Shown here piece after piece: positions 34,912-44,496 of a DNA stretch of 64,000 nt. A program made the translations under genes and the position numbers. A model generated the notes under the pieces. It was not told the DNA's origin and did not search any database. It was given only the letters and a program-made list of their open reading frames with translations. Within the stretch, counting starts at the first letter, position 1. Every line of letters begins with the position of its first letter. This stretch comes from Chthoniobacterales bacterium (lineage in GTDB: Bacteria > Verrucomicrobiota > Verrucomicrobiia > Chthoniobacterales > DASVRZ01): contig JBDSQB010000016.1 in the NCBI GenBank assembly GCA_039930045.1, forward strand, positions 186,001-250,000, in the 5' to 3' direction.

Positions 34912-36234
34912 TTACTCGAAACGGAGAGCTTTTACTGGGTCGAGTCTTGCGGCGAAGTAGGCGGGGATGAGGGCGGCGATGGTGCAGATGATGAAGCCGC
35001 TGATGCAGATGGTGGCGACGTCGCGGGGGACGATGACGGCGGGGATTTGGCCAAATTGGTAGATGGAGGAGGGGAAGATTTCCATGTGCAGGACGCGGCT
35101 CAGCCAGGCGCGAAATTCGTTGCGCTGCGAGACGATGAGGATGCCGAGTCCGAGTCCGCTTAAGGTGCCGAAGAAGCCGACGACGACGCCTTGCGCGAGG
35201 AAGATCCAGAGGATCTGGCTGACGCGCGCGCCGAGGGCTTTGATGACGCCGATCTCGCGTGTTTTCTGGACGGTGGTGGTGATGAGGGTGCTCATGATGC
35301 CGAAGGCGGCGACGATGACGATGAAGAGGAGGAGGAAAAACATGACGTTGCGCTCGACGGTGATGGCGTCGAAGAGGGCGGAGTTGGATTCGATCCAGGT
35401 GGTGACGTCGTTGGGCGGCTGGAGCTGTTTCCTCAGAGTGGTTTGGAACTCGGGTGCGCGGTCGGCGTCGGTGGTTTTCACGCTCAGGCCGTGGACGTTG
35501 TCCTCGAGGGTGTAGAGTTCCTGCGCGACATTCAGCGGCACGAGGAGGTAATCGGAGTCGTAGGAATAGCGTCCGCTGGTGAAGATGCCGGAAATGGTGA
35601 CGTCAATGGGGAGGACGAGTTCGCGGGCCTTGGCGAGGGCTTCCTTGTTGTTGGGTTCGGCTCCGGCTTTGTCAATGGAATCGAGGATTTGGCTGATGTT
35701 GCTCGGCGAATAAACCGAGAGCGTGTCGCCGACGCCGATGCCGAGAGTTTCGGCCAGATCAGAGCCGATGATGGCGTTGTTGCCCGAGAGATCGTAACTG
35801 CCGCTGCCTGCGGGAATGTATTGTTTGATGGACGAAACGCTTTCCTCCAGAGCCGGATCTATCCCGCGAATGTAGGGGGCGAGACGACGGTTGTTGTATT
35901 CGACGAGCACCCGGCCCTGCACAAACGGGGCGACCGCCGTGACGCCGGGGATGGTTTTGGCGTCGGCCATGATTTTGCGCCAGTCGTGGAGGATGCCGTC
36001 GCCGTGAATGGTGAGATGTGCATCGAACCCGACCACTTTTTCGCGCAGTTCACGGTCGAAACCAGTCATCACGCTGAGGACGACGATGGGCACCATGACG
36101 CCGAGCATGACGCCGGCGATGCAGATGAGGGTGATGATCGAAAGAAAGGTGCGCTTCGGCCGGAGATAGCGCAGGGCGAGGAAGAAAGTGAAGGGAAGTT
36201 TCAAGAGCGGAGTTTTGAGCGGAGTTAGAGCCAA
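34912..36234 (-). CDS. lipoprotein-releasing ABC permease, LolC/LolE type
   Basis: 440 residues. The FtsX-fold plan is clear: first span LSIITLICIAGVMLGVMVPIVVLSVM, periplasmic domain of about 240 residues, then three spans (MFFLLLFIVIVAAFGIMSTLI; FLAQGVVVGFFGTLSGLGLG; ICISGFIICTIAALIPAYFA). The motif KTREIGVIKALGA between spans is typical of Lol permeases. Known LolCDE proteins extract lipoproteins from the inner membrane. The ATPase LolD is not in this window. It begins 1 bp from the feoB stop on the same strand. The start encodes MALTPLKTPL with a CTAACTCCG word. Confidence 0.9.
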   Translation of the reverse strand: MALTPLKTPLLKLPFTFFLALRYLRPKRTFLSIITLICIAGVMLGVMVPIVVLSVMTGFDRELREKVVGFDAHLTIHGDGILHDWRKIMADAKTIPGVTAVAPFVQGRVLVEYNNRRLAPYIRGIDPALEESVSSIKQYIPAGSGSYDLSGNNAIIGSDLAETLGIGVGDTLSVYSPSNISQILDSIDKAGAEPNNKEALAKARELVLPIDVTISGIFTSGRYSYDSDYLLVPLNVAQELYTLEDNVHGLSVKTTDADRAPEFQTTLRKQLQPPNDVTTWIESNSALFDAITVERNVMFFLLLFIVIVAAFGIMSTLITTTVQKTREIGVIKALGARVSQILWIFLAQGVVVGFFGTLSGLGLGILIVSQRNEFRAWLSRVLHMEIFPSSIYQFGQIPAVIVPRDVATICISGFIICTIAALIPAYFAARLDPVKALRFE

Positions 36235-36235
36235 C

Positions 36236-38119
36236 TCAAAAACCGAGGGCGCGTCCAGCTTGATAGAGCACGAGCGTCGTGAGGTAGGCGAAACCGGTCA
36301 TGTAGAAGAACTGAAACGCGGGCCAGCGCCAGGAGTTGGTCTCGCGTTTGACCACGGCGAGCGTGGCGATGCATTGCATGGAAAAGACGAAGAAAACCAT
36401 GATGCACAGCGCGACCAGCGGCGTGAAGACGAGGCGTCCGTCGGGCCAGTGATCCTTCAGCAAGGCGAGGCGCAGCGGCTCGGTGTTTTCGTCCGCGCCG
36501 TCGATGCTGTAAACGATGCCCATGGTGGAAACAAAGACCTCGCGGGCGGCTTGCGCTCCGATGAGGCCGATGCCGATTTTCCAATTGAATCCCAGTGGAA
36601 TGAGGGCGGGTTCGATGAAATGCCCGACGCGCCCGGCGAAGCTCCCGGAGAGCCCGGCGTCGGTCTTAGGGAACGTGGAGACGAACCAAAGCAGGATGCT
36701 GAGGCCGAGAATCAGCGTGCCGGCGCGAGTGAGAAAGGCTTTGGCCCGCGAGAGCATGTGCTGGAGAACGGTGAAGACCCCGGGCAGGCGGTAGGGGGGG
36801 AGTTCGAGGACCAGCGGCGGGGGTTCGCCCCGCAGAAAGGTACGTTTGAAGAGCAGCGCGAAGAAGAACGCCGCCGCAGTGCCGAGGAGATACATCAGCA
36901 TCATCAGCCCGGCTTTTTCACCCGCCGAAGCGCCTCCGCCAGGGATGAGCGTGGAAATCATCAGCCCATAGACGGGCAGCCGTGCCGAGCAACTCATGAA
37001 CGGCGCGACCAGAATCGTGGCCAACCGGTCGCGGGGACTTTCGATCGTCCGCGTGGCCATGATGCCCGGAATCGCGCAGGCGTAGGAGCTGAGCAGTGGG
37101 ATAAAGGATTTTCCGTGGAGCCCGACCCGGCTCATCACGCGATCCATGATGAATGCGGCGCGCGCCATGTAACCGCTGTCTTCCAGCAGGCCGATGAAGA
37201 GGAAAAGAATGAGGATTTGCGGAAGGAAAACGAGGACGCCACCGACACCGGCAATGACGCCGTCGGTCAGCAAATCGCGCAAGTCGCCCGCAGGCATCGT
37301 GGCCTGGATAAACCCGGAGAGTTTACTGAAAGTCGCGTCGATGAAATCCATCGGATAGCTCGCAAACGTGAAAATGCTCCAGAACATGAGGCCCATGAGC
37401 CCGAGAAAAACGACCCAACCCCAGACGGGATGAGTGAGCACGGCGTCGATGCGATCCGTGCGGTCGTCGGCGTTGACGTCTGAATAGGTTGTCACTCCGT
37501 TCGCAATGATCCCGATCTGGTCGTAGCGCGCGGAGATCGCGGCCTCGGAAACGTTGTCCAGATTTTCAAAATCCTTATGCGGATGCAGGTTGGGCTGGAC
37601 GGGCTGAGAAAGGGCGAGTCGCAGGGCAATCAGGCCGTTGGCATGATTCGCGGTCGCCGCCACGACTGGGCAACCGAGATGTTCGGAGAGAAGTGCGAGA
37701 TCGATTTTTTCGCCTCGGGCGGCGGCCATGTCCATCATGTTGAGGACGACAATCGTGGGCAATCCGACTTCCAGCACCTGCGTGGCGAGGTAAAGATTGC
37801 GCTCCAAATTGGAGGCGTCGAGGACGCAAATCACGCGATCCGGCGCGGGCGTGTCGGGCTGCAATCCGAGCAACGTGTCGCGGGTGACGCGTTCGTCCGG
37901 CGACTGCGGCACGAGGCTGTAAGTGCCGGGCAGATCGATCAGGTCGCGCTTTTCCCCATGCTGGGTGAAGAACGATCCGACTTTCTTTTCCACGGTGACG
38001 CCGGGGTAATTGCCGATCTTCTGGCGCAGTCCGGTGAGGGCATTGAAGATCGTCGTCTTCCCGCAATTCGGGTTGCCGACGAGCGCGAACGTTAGGTTCG
38101 TAGAGGCGACGGTGGACAT
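36236..38119 (-). CDS. feoB: ferrous iron transporter FeoB
   Basis: 627 residues. An amino-terminal GTPase domain has G1 (GNPNCGKTT, residues 15-23), the G2/G3 region IGNYPGVTVEKK and DLPGTYSLVPQSPDE, and G4 in LNMMDMA. Then come Gate motifs of the membrane domain (FLPQILILFLFIGLLEDSGYMARAAF, CAIPGIMATRTIESPRDR, FMSCSARLPVYG). It imports Fe2+ across the inner membrane. It is shorter than the E. coli protein but normal for many phyla. It lies 2 bp after feoA. In the nitrate context it can provide iron for siroheme and iron-sulfur enzymes. Confidence 0.96.
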   Translation of the reverse strand: MSTVASTNLTFALVGNPNCGKTTIFNALTGLRQKIGNYPGVTVEKKVGSFFTQHGEKRDLIDLPGTYSLVPQSPDERVTRDTLLGLQPDTPAPDRVICVLDASNLERNLYLATQVLEVGLPTIVVLNMMDMAAARGEKIDLALLSEHLGCPVVAATANHANGLIALRLALSQPVQPNLHPHKDFENLDNVSEAAISARYDQIGIIANGVTTYSDVNADDRTDRIDAVLTHPVWGWVVFLGLMGLMFWSIFTFASYPMDFIDATFSKLSGFIQATMPAGDLRDLLTDGVIAGVGGVLVFLPQILILFLFIGLLEDSGYMARAAFIMDRVMSRVGLHGKSFIPLLSSYACAIPGIMATRTIESPRDRLATILVAPFMSCSARLPVYGLMISTLIPGGGASAGEKAGLMMLMYLLGTAAAFFFALLFKRTFLRGEPPPLVLELPPYRLPGVFTVLQHMLSRAKAFLTRAGTLILGLSILLWFVSTFPKTDAGLSGSFAGRVGHFIEPALIPLGFNWKIGIGLIGAQAAREVFVSTMGIVYSIDGADENTEPLRLALLKDHWPDGRLVFTPLVALCIMVFFVFSMQCIATLAVVKRETNSWRWPAFQFFYMTGFAYLTTLVLYQAGRALGF

Positions 38120-38121
38120 TT

Positions 38122-38364
38122 TTAAGAGGCGAGTTGCACTTGGATCAGCTCCGCCTCGTGACGCCGCAGCGAGAGCCGGTAGCCGCGCAGCTCGATCTCC
38201 AGCGGATCGCCCATGGGAGCCCAGCGGACGAATTTGACCTTGGTGCCAGGGAGCAGGCCCATTTCGCGAAGGCGCTTGGTGCGTTCCAAGTCACCGGTAA
38301 ACGCCACGACCGTGGCCATGAGGCCGGGAGTCAGATCAGAAAGTAAAGTCACGGAATCCGCCAT
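38122..38364 (-). CDS. feoA: FeoA family protein (first copy)
   Basis: 80 residues, one SH3-like FeoA domain, cytoplasmic. Conserved pieces are LSDLTPG, TKRLREMGLLPGTKVKFV and LEIELRGYRLSLRRHEAELI. FeoA is needed for ferrous iron uptake by FeoB and probably touches its GTPase domain. It ends 2 bp before feoB and follows a second FeoA-like gene after 20 bp. Confidence 0.92.
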   Translation of the reverse strand: MADSVTLLSDLTPGLMATVVAFTGDLERTKRLREMGLLPGTKVKFVRWAPMGDPLEIELRGYRLSLRRHEAELIQVQLAS

Positions 38365-38384
38365 CGCAGAAGAGGCGCGAAAAC

Positions 38385-38678
38385 TCAGGCGCGGCGATTT
38401 TCCAACGGAGTTGCACTCGATTCATACGGTTTAAGCATGATGCAATTTCCCAGTTCGCGGCTGAGCGCCAGTCGCACGCCGCAAACCTGACAGATCAAGT
38501 TGCTGCCGCTGGAAAGCTTGATGACTTGGGCCGACTCGCAGAAACCCATTTCGCGCAGGCGCTGGCAGACTTCGGGCTTCGTGTTCAGCGCGTGAAGCTG
38601 CATTTTTTTGCCGACTGGGGCAGCGAGCAATGTCGTTGGCTGAAGCAGGCCAATTCCAGGAGCGCAATGCGGTTTCAC
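38385..38678 (-). CDS. FeoA-like protein (second copy)
   Basis: 97 residues with a FeoA domain from about residue 28: LHALNTKPEVCQRLREMGFCESAQVIKL, then GSNLICQVCGVRLALSRELGN. The strand pattern matches the neighbouring FeoA, but it has three extra cysteines (VCQRL, FCES, ICQVCG) that the neighbour lacks, and a 27-residue lead-in. Two FeoA domains side by side before FeoB are found in other bacteria. The cysteines may sense or bind iron, but this is a guess. Cotranscribed with feoAB. Confidence 0.82.
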   Translation of the reverse strand: MKPHCAPGIGLLQPTTLLAAPVGKKMQLHALNTKPEVCQRLREMGFCESAQVIKLSSGSNLICQVCGVRLALSRELGNCIMLKPYESSATPLENRRA

Positions 38679-38732
38679 ACCGGGACGATGCCGTGTTTGA
38701 GATCAAGTCTCAAGAAAAATCTAGCTTTGCGG

Positions 38733-39725
38733 CTATTTTTTCACTTCATTCGGCGATGAGCGCCCCGCGAGGAAATCGCTGGCGTTGCTCAGAGTCGTCT
38801 CGGCGATGTTCGTCATGGCGGTTTTGGTGAAAAACGCCTGATGCGACGTGATCAACACATTGGGAAACGTCAGCAGCCGCTGCAACGTGTCGTCTTGAAT
38901 GATTTCGCCCGATAAATCTTGGAAAAACACCTCCGCCTCCTGCTCATAGACATCGAGCCCGACGTAACCGACCTGCCCCGATTTCAAGGCGCCGACCAGC
39001 GCGTCGGCATCGACCAAAGCCCCGCGGCTGGTATTGATCAGCATGACGCCGCGCTTCATTTTCGCCAGTGATTCGGCGTTGATGAGATGAAAAGATTCGG
39101 GCGTCAGCGGCAGGTGCAGGCTGATGATATCCGACTCCGCGAAAAGCTGGTCGAGCGGAACGTAAGTGCCACCTTCGGAGATAAATTCCGCTGCTGGATA
39201 CGGATCGTAGCCGAGGATTTTGCAACCCATCGCCTGCAAGGGACGCGCGGCGAGACGGCCGATTTTTCCGGTGCCGATGATGCCGACGGTGGAATCATGC
39301 AGGTCGAAGCCGAGCAAGCCTTCGAGTGAAAAATTTCCCTCGCGCACTCGATTGAAAGCCCGATGCGTTTTTCGATTAAGCGTAAGAATCAGCGCCAACG
39401 TGTGCTCGGCCACCGCATACGGCGAATAGCTAGGAACCCGCCGCACACTCATTCCAAGCCGGGCGGTGGCGGCGAGATCGACGTTGTTGAAACCGGCGCA
39501 GCGCAGCAGGATCAGCCGCGTTCCCAACTCCGCCAGCGATTCGAGAGTCGCGGCATCCACGATGTCATTCACAAACACGCAAACCGCATCGCAGCCATGG
39601 GCCAGAACCGCAGTCGCATTCGTCAGCCGCTCCTCGTAAAAAGTCAGATCGTAGTGCCATTTCGCATTGCCTGAGACGAGGAACTCACGGTCATACGGCT
39701 TCGTGGAAAAAACAGCGATTTTCAT
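38733..39725 (-). CDS. ldhA: D-lactate dehydrogenase (2-hydroxyacid dehydrogenase)
   Basis: 330 residues, a soluble cytoplasmic NAD enzyme that reduces pyruvate to D-lactate. The NAD-binding motif is VGIIGTGKIGRLAA near residue 147. Catalytic residues are in INTSRGALVD (Arg), DVYEQEAEVFF (Glu) and ITSHQAFFTKTA (His). The EAEVFFQDLSG insertion is typical of fermentative D-LDH (LdhA), not of phosphoglycerate dehydrogenase. Its start overlaps the stop of the MOSC gene (ATGA), so the two are coupled although functionally unrelated. Confidence 0.92.
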   Translation of the reverse strand: MKIAVFSTKPYDREFLVSGNAKWHYDLTFYEERLTNATAVLAHGCDAVCVFVNDIVDAATLESLAELGTRLILLRCAGFNNVDLAATARLGMSVRRVPSYSPYAVAEHTLALILTLNRKTHRAFNRVREGNFSLEGLLGFDLHDSTVGIIGTGKIGRLAARPLQAMGCKILGYDPYPAAEFISEGGTYVPLDQLFAESDIISLHLPLTPESFHLINAESLAKMKRGVMLINTSRGALVDADALVGALKSGQVGYVGLDVYEQEAEVFFQDLSGEIIQDDTLQRLLTFPNVLITSHQAFFTKTAMTNIAETTLSNASDFLAGRSSPNEVKK

Positions 39726-40219
39726 AGCAGGGCGAGCACATTCAACTCACACGGGCCGACTTTCAGCGCGCCGTCCGACAAAATCCTCGCCCGCAATCCT
39801 CCGAAGCCCTCCAGCGCCTCTTTCGCGCCCTCGCCGATCACGCGATCCATCCAGAAACAGGGCCGCGCTTCCTCCGTGCCTGCAAACCAGACACCCTGCA
39901 TCTGAAACTCCACACCGACCAGCGAGTTCAAGTCGAGTCCGGTCGTAATCACGTTGCGACGAAAAACCGAGGGACTTAGCTCATTCGAGAAATTTTCCCG
40001 AATTCGCTCCACCGTTTCCCAGGCAAAAAACGTGATCTGACCCTTGTAATCCGCCTTGTGATTGAAATACCGGTCGCCCACGATCCCGCCGCCGCTGCGA
40101 CATTCGACTTCCATGCGATTCTCCGAAGGAAATTCATCCGGCTCGCGGCCCTTGTGTCCCACAAAATTATGCGCGCGCGAAATGAAGATGTGCTTGATGG
40201 CCGGACTTTCGCTATTCAT
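39722..40219 (-). CDS. MOSC-domain protein
   Basis: 165 residues, one MOSC domain. The start MNSESPAIKHIFISRAHNFV begins the first strand; the conserved GGGIVGDRYF with the acidic residue and a late cysteine (EEARPCFWMD) fit the MOSC sulfur-carrier fold found in molybdenum cofactor sulfurases. A role in the molybdenum cofactor is supported by the divergent mobA gene only 10 bp away. Met at 40249 is a possible longer start but lies inside mobA. With the two ATGs this close, promoter elements must lie within the coding sequences. Confidence 0.85.
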   Translation of the reverse strand: MNSESPAIKHIFISRAHNFVGHKGREPDEFPSENRMEVECRSGGGIVGDRYFNHKADYKGQITFFAWETVERIRENFSNELSPSVFRRNVITTGLDLNSLVGVEFQMQGVWFAGTEEARPCFWMDRVIGEGAKEALEGFGGLRARILSDGALKVGPCELNVLALL

Positions 40220-40229
40220 GAGAGCCAGT

Positions 40230-40817
40230 ATGGAGGAACCCCGCGCCAATGTCGATCAACCGGCACCATTTTCCGCTGTGCTGCTGTCCGGTGGCAAATC
40301 GAGTCGCATGGGATTTGATAAAGCGACTTTTCAGATCGACGGCGAGCCACTCTGGCAGCGTCAAATAAAAATCCTACAGTCCATCGGCGCTGCCAAAGTC
40401 TTCATTTCCGGTGCCATCGTCGGCCCCTGGCACGGGAGTGGGATCACCGTGTTAGAAGACGAGATTTCTGGTCTGGGGCCGATGGGCGCACTGGCTGGAA
40501 TTTTGGAAAACATCTCCACGGACTTGGTGCTAGTACTAGCGGTGGACATGCCGGCCATGACTGTGGAATTTCTAACCAATCTGCTAGCACGTGACGCCGC
40601 CGTGGTTCCGAAAAATGGCGAATACTACGAGCCGCTCGCCGCCGTTTACGCCAAGTCGAGTTTGAGTCTGGTCCGCTCATTTCTTGATCGAGGACAGCGC
40701 AGCCTGCAGGTTTTTCTGCGCGAAGCCGTTGCGCAGAAAACCATGAAAGTCCACCCTGTCAGTTTTGCTGAGGCGGCTTTTTTTTCCAACTTGAACGAGT
40801 TGCCGGCTCCAGTGTGA
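40230..40817 (+). CDS. mobA: molybdenum cofactor guanylyltransferase
   Basis: 195 residues. It adds GMP to molybdopterin, making the bis-MGD cofactor needed by NasA. The nucleotide-binding block is [18 protein letters not shown], the G-binding middle [14 protein letters not shown], and the metal-binding [10 protein letters not shown]. Start chosen at the ATG before EEPRANVDQ; upstream codons in the frame belong to the antisense of the MOSC gene. The 3' end overlaps the 3' end of the convergent nitrate reductase by about 60 bp, which supports a functional link but also mutual interference of the transcripts. Confidence 0.92.
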   Translation: MEEPRANVDQPAPFSAVLLSGGKSSRMGFDKATFQIDGEPLWQRQIKILQSIGAAKVFISGAIVGPWHGSGITVLEDEISGLGPMGALAGILENISTDLVLVLAVDMPAMTVEFLTNLLARDAAVVPKNGEYYEPLAAVYAKSSLSLVRSFLDRGQRSLQVFLREAVAQKTMKVHPVSFAEAAFFSNLNELPAPV

Positions 40818-42993
40818 CCGCGCAATATTTGTAGGAAGGCTGATGCGAGTAAGGGTCGAATGCCGGAAAGGTAAGCTGATTCAACTCCGGGTAATGCATC
40901 GGAATAAACACCTGGCCCGCCCGCATTGTCGAAGTGATGAAAGCCGTGGCTGAGATCTTGCCGCGTCGCGATCTAACTATAATCTGTGTATTCGCCTCGA
41001 TCTTCAGACGCGCCGCATCAGCCGGACTAACCTCGACGTAAACATTAGCCGGGTAGAGCTTGCGCAGAATGTCGGACTTCCCTGTGCGCGTTTGCGTGTG
41101 CCATTGCGCCGAGGTGCCGCGCCCGGTCAAAAGCACCAGCGGAAACTCCGCAGCCACCGGCTCGGCCACGGCACGAGTGGACTCAAAGATGAATCGCGCC
41201 CGCCCATCGGAATGATAGTATTTTCCATCTTCAAAAAGACGCCGCTGCACCGCGGGAAGGTCCTCCTCTCCCTTCGTAAAAGGCCATTGGATTCCTCCGC
41301 AATCGTCGATCATTTGGTAGTCGCGAATGCCGCTGATATCGCATGGCTGATCCCGGCTCAATTCCTTCAAAATCTGGAAGACTGCCTCAGGCGAAGTCCA
41401 TTTCTGAAACATTTCCCCGCATCCCCAGCGCTGGGCAATGAGACGAAAAATATTAAAGTCCGACAGCGCCAGACCCGGAGCGCGGGAAACTTTTTTCATG
41501 AGGCCGAAACGCCGCTCGGAATTAATCAAAGTCCCTTCCTTTTCACCCCAGCCAGCGGCGGGTAAAACGAGGTCCGCAGTTCTAGCCGTTTCCGTGTTGC
41601 CATACATGTCCTGGACGACGAGAAAATCCAGCTTCGCCAAAGTGGCGCGGGCCCAGTTTTGATTGATCCAGGAATGGGCCGTGTTAGTCGCCACAATCCA
41701 CAAGCCCTTGATGCGGCCCGCCTCGATCCCAGCCAGGATCTGATGGTAGGGCAGGGAGTTTTTGTTAGGAATGCTGGCGTCCTGAATATTCAAAACCGAC
41801 GCGACTTTTTGACGATGCACCGGGTTGAGAAATTCGTGGCCGCCCAACATGTTAGTCGTGTTGCTAAAGAGCCGTGAGCCCATCGCATTGCACTGGCCCG
41901 TAATGGAGTTGGCTCCGGTGCCGGGACGGCCCATGTTTCCGGTCATCAGCGCGATGTTAATGATGGCTTGCGCGGTGCGGGTCGCCTCGTGGCTTTGGTT
42001 CACTCCCATCGTCCACCAGAGGGAGACACGTTGTCCTTTTCCGATTGTCTCCGCGCAATGTTCTATGGTTGCGATGGTTAGTCCCGTGGCAGCCGCCACC
42101 ATCTGCGTGTCGAACCCCTGCAAAAATTCGGTGAAGGCGGAATAGTTAGTTGTGTGTTTCTGAATGTAATCCAAGTCCACCCAGTTTTTACTAACTAGAA
42201 TCTGCGCGATGCCGTAGAGGAGAGTGAGATCGCTCTTCGGCTGCAAGGCGAGATGCTGAGTGGCGGCCATCGCCGTCTCAGTGGCGCGCGGATCGAGCAC
42301 GATGATCTCCGGCTGATGGGAGTTAGACATAACTCGCTGCCACATGATCGGATGCGCGATGCAGGGGTTTGCGCCGATGAAAACTAACACATCGCTCTCC
42401 TCGAAATCGGAGTAGGTGAACGGCGGCGCGTCGAAGCCAAACGACTCCTTGTAAGCCGTCGTCGCCGTGGCCATGCATTGCCGCGTGTTCCCGTCGCCAT
42501 GAATGAGGCCCATGCCAAATTTTCCCAGCGCGCCGAGAAAGGCGAGTTCCTCGCAAGGCATTTGCCCAGTGCCCAACCACGCGACGGACTCTGGTCCGTG
42601 CTGAGTTAGAATCGACTGAAAGCGGGAACAGAAAACGTCGATGGCCTGGTCCCAGTTCACGGCCTCCTGAAGTCCAGTTGCCGGGTTTTTCAGCAGCGGC
42701 GAGATGGCGCGATCTGGCGAGCGCAACGGAGTGAGCGCCTCCCAGCCTTTCGGACACGCCATGCCGAGATTCACGGGGTAGTCTGTTTCCGCTGAAAGAT
42801 TGATCGCCTCGCCGTCTTTGAGATGCACCTTCAACCCGCAGCCGGTGGAGCAAAATCCGCAGACGATGGTCGTGGTGGCATCCGGCGTAAGCTGGCGCGG
42901 AATGTTACCCAGCCCAAATTCGCCCGGATGCTGCACGAGATCGCTGGTGAGCGGGCCTTCCCACGTGCGAAGATGTTTGGTGAGAAACTTCAT
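40759..42993 (-). CDS. nasA: assimilatory nitrate reductase catalytic subunit (NasA/NapA type)
   Basis: 744 residues, reduces nitrate to nitrite. No signal peptide, so cytoplasmic. The amino-terminal 4Fe-4S site uses C45, C48, C52 and C80 ([10 protein letters not shown] ... ACPKGW). The likely Mo ligand is C173 in [12 protein letters not shown], the position of the NapA/NasA cysteine. The carboxy-terminal domain with [19 protein letters not shown] and [18 protein letters not shown] is normal. There is no carboxy-terminal 2Fe-2S extension, so its electrons must come from another protein, the DmsBC-like product encoded immediately upstream (ATGA overlap). Confidence 0.93.
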   Translation of the reverse strand: MKFLTKHLRTWEGPLTSDLVQHPGEFGLGNIPRQLTPDATTTIVCGFCSTGCGLKVHLKDGEAINLSAETDYPVNLGMACPKGWEALTPLRSPDRAISPLLKNPATGLQEAVNWDQAIDVFCSRFQSILTQHGPESVAWLGTGQMPCEELAFLGALGKFGMGLIHGDGNTRQCMATATTAYKESFGFDAPPFTYSDFEESDVLVFIGANPCIAHPIMWQRVMSNSHQPEIIVLDPRATETAMAATQHLALQPKSDLTLLYGIAQILVSKNWVDLDYIQKHTTNYSAFTEFLQGFDTQMVAAATGLTIATIEHCAETIGKGQRVSLWWTMGVNQSHEATRTAQAIINIALMTGNMGRPGTGANSITGQCNAMGSRLFSNTTNMLGGHEFLNPVHRQKVASVLNIQDASIPNKNSLPYHQILAGIEAGRIKGLWIVATNTAHSWINQNWARATLAKLDFLVVQDMYGNTETARTADLVLPAAGWGEKEGTLINSERRFGLMKKVSRAPGLALSDFNIFRLIAQRWGCGEMFQKWTSPEAVFQILKELSRDQPCDISGIRDYQMIDDCGGIQWPFTKGEEDLPAVQRRLFEDGKYYHSDGRARFIFESTRAVAEPVAAEFPLVLLTGRGTSAQWHTQTRTGKSDILRKLYPANVYVEVSPADAARLKIEANTQIIVRSRRGKISATAFITSTMRAGQVFIPMHYPELNQLTFPAFDPYSHQPSYKYCAVTLEPATRSSWKKKPPQQN

Positions 42994-44495
42994 ATTCCGC
43001 CGGGCATGCGATGCGCGACGCCAGCCATGAAAAAGCAGGCGCGCTCGATAAGTTGGGCGAGGAGAAGGGCGGTGATAGCAACCAGGGGAGTGCCTGCGCT
43101 GCAGAGCGCCAAAACGAGTAACAAGGCACGCGCCCATTGCAGGCTGGCCAGCGGTCCGAAAAGAATCGCGCTGGATTTGGTTAGGGCAGGATTTTTTAGC
43201 AATGCTAGCTCAGAGAGGCCAATCATTAGAAGAACCCCGCAGCCAATCAAGGTTAGAGACGAGTTCCAGAAGCCAGCGATAGCCAGTCCGAGTCCAATGG
43301 CGGTTCCAAAGAACTTCAGAAACGTCATCGGCCAGCTCCAGAATGGTCGGCGGGTGTCGACGTAGATCATGCAGGAAGTGGACACAGCGGCGACTCCCAT
43401 AATGATCGTTGTCCAGATGAGGGGAATGGTTAGTTTCTGGAGAAAACTTGGGAGCGAAAACGGCAGCAAACCCAGATAACCCCAGGCTGTCAGCGCCGAC
43501 GCTAGCCCGGCAAATGCGGAGAACGCCATGATCTCGCGGCTCATCCAGGATTTTCTCCAGCCAAGAAAAGCGCGCCAGGCTTTCAGCGGCTGACCGAGGT
43601 GCAATACGCTCAAACCCAAGCCTAAATTCAGCAAGGCAAAGCCCACGATGTTAACCGTTGCCTGATGGAGCAGCAGTCCGTTGACCACAAAAATTCCCAC
43701 GGCAGCCTGCGTGAGCACGAGCATGAAGACCAGCGGCCAATGCGCGTGCTCGATCCGGATTTTGCCTCCGTCCGCCGGTTGACCGTTGGCTGGATGTGCG
43801 CTCGTATAGCTCGTGGTGGGTCGAGTGTAACTCGAATCAAAAGCGCCCGGCAGCAGACGGTCGCCGGGTTGCAGATTTTTCCGCAGCGTCTCCTGGCTAA
43901 CTATCTGAATCGCTATCGCGCCGCTCGGGCAGGCCTGCACACAGGCAGGGGCCTCGCCGACAGCCAGGCGCTGATGACACATATCGCATTTTCTAACAAT
44001 GCCGCGCTTCTTGTTATACTTCGGAACGTCGTAGGGACATTTCAAAGTGCAATACTGGCAGCCGATGCATTGATCATCGAGGTGATGGACGATGCCGGTT
44101 TCCTCATCTTTTTCGTAAGCTAGTACGGGGCAGCCTTCCGCGCAGGCCGGATCGAGACAATGATGGCAGGCGGTCGTTACAGTCTGCTGATAAGCCACGC
44201 TTTCGTCGGCGATTCGCAGCAGGCCGATGTCGCGCCAGGCCTCGCCCTCATCGAGGCCATTCATCGAGTGGCACGCACTTACACAGGCCTTGCAGCTGGT
44301 GCATTTGTCGAGATCGACGGCAAAGGCATATTGCTCGCCAGCTTGTGGTCGGCTGAGCGGAATTAGGTCGCGATAGTAGCGCTGCTGCGAGTGGCCCTGC
44401 ACCTGATTATGCTTTTGCGAGAAACGTTCCACCGCCGTCAGCGACTGCTGTTCGGCCAGCAGTTTTTCGATCAGGCTTTCGTCGGAGACAAGCAT
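42990..44495 (-). CDS. fused DmsB-DmsC type ferredoxin and quinol-oxidising membrane anchor
   Basis: 501 residues, a fusion. Residues 58-195 are a DmsB-like ferredoxin with four cysteine groups: C65-x2-C-x2-C-x3-C; C110-x2-C-x4-C-x3-C; C143-x2-C-x2-C-x3-C; C170-x2-C-x11-C-x3-C, enough for four 4Fe-4S clusters. After a linker ([19 protein letters not shown]), residues 252-500 are eight membrane helices of DmsC/NrfD kind ([48 protein letters not shown]). Known DmsBC passes quinol electrons to a molybdoenzyme. It lies between nirA and nasA, with a CCTAAC leader before its ATG. Confidence 0.88.
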   Translation of the reverse strand: MLVSDESLIEKLLAEQQSLTAVERFSQKHNQVQGHSQQRYYRDLIPLSRPQAGEQYAFAVDLDKCTSCKACVSACHSMNGLDEGEAWRDIGLLRIADESVAYQQTVTTACHHCLDPACAEGCPVLAYEKDEETGIVHHLDDQCIGCQYCTLKCPYDVPKYNKKRGIVRKCDMCHQRLAVGEAPACVQACPSGAIAIQIVSQETLRKNLQPGDRLLPGAFDSSYTRPTTSYTSAHPANGQPADGGKIRIEHAHWPLVFMLVLTQAAVGIFVVNGLLLHQATVNIVGFALLNLGLGLSVLHLGQPLKAWRAFLGWRKSWMSREIMAFSAFAGLASALTAWGYLGLLPFSLPSFLQKLTIPLIWTTIIMGVAAVSTSCMIYVDTRRPFWSWPMTFLKFFGTAIGLGLAIAGFWNSSLTLIGCGVLLMIGLSELALLKNPALTKSSAILFGPLASLQWARALLLVLALCSAGTPLVAITALLLAQLIERACFFMAGVAHRMPGGI

Positions 44496-44496
44496 G

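Noticed and set aside
35191-36228. 345-residue open frame on the plus strand
   Set aside because: Antisense to the LolC/E permease gene; acidic repeat-like composition (GDDDDEEEEE) is an artefact of the reverse strand.
36188-37483. 431-residue open frame on the plus strand
   Set aside because: Antisense to feoB; composition dominated by Glu/Arg/Gly, no domain.
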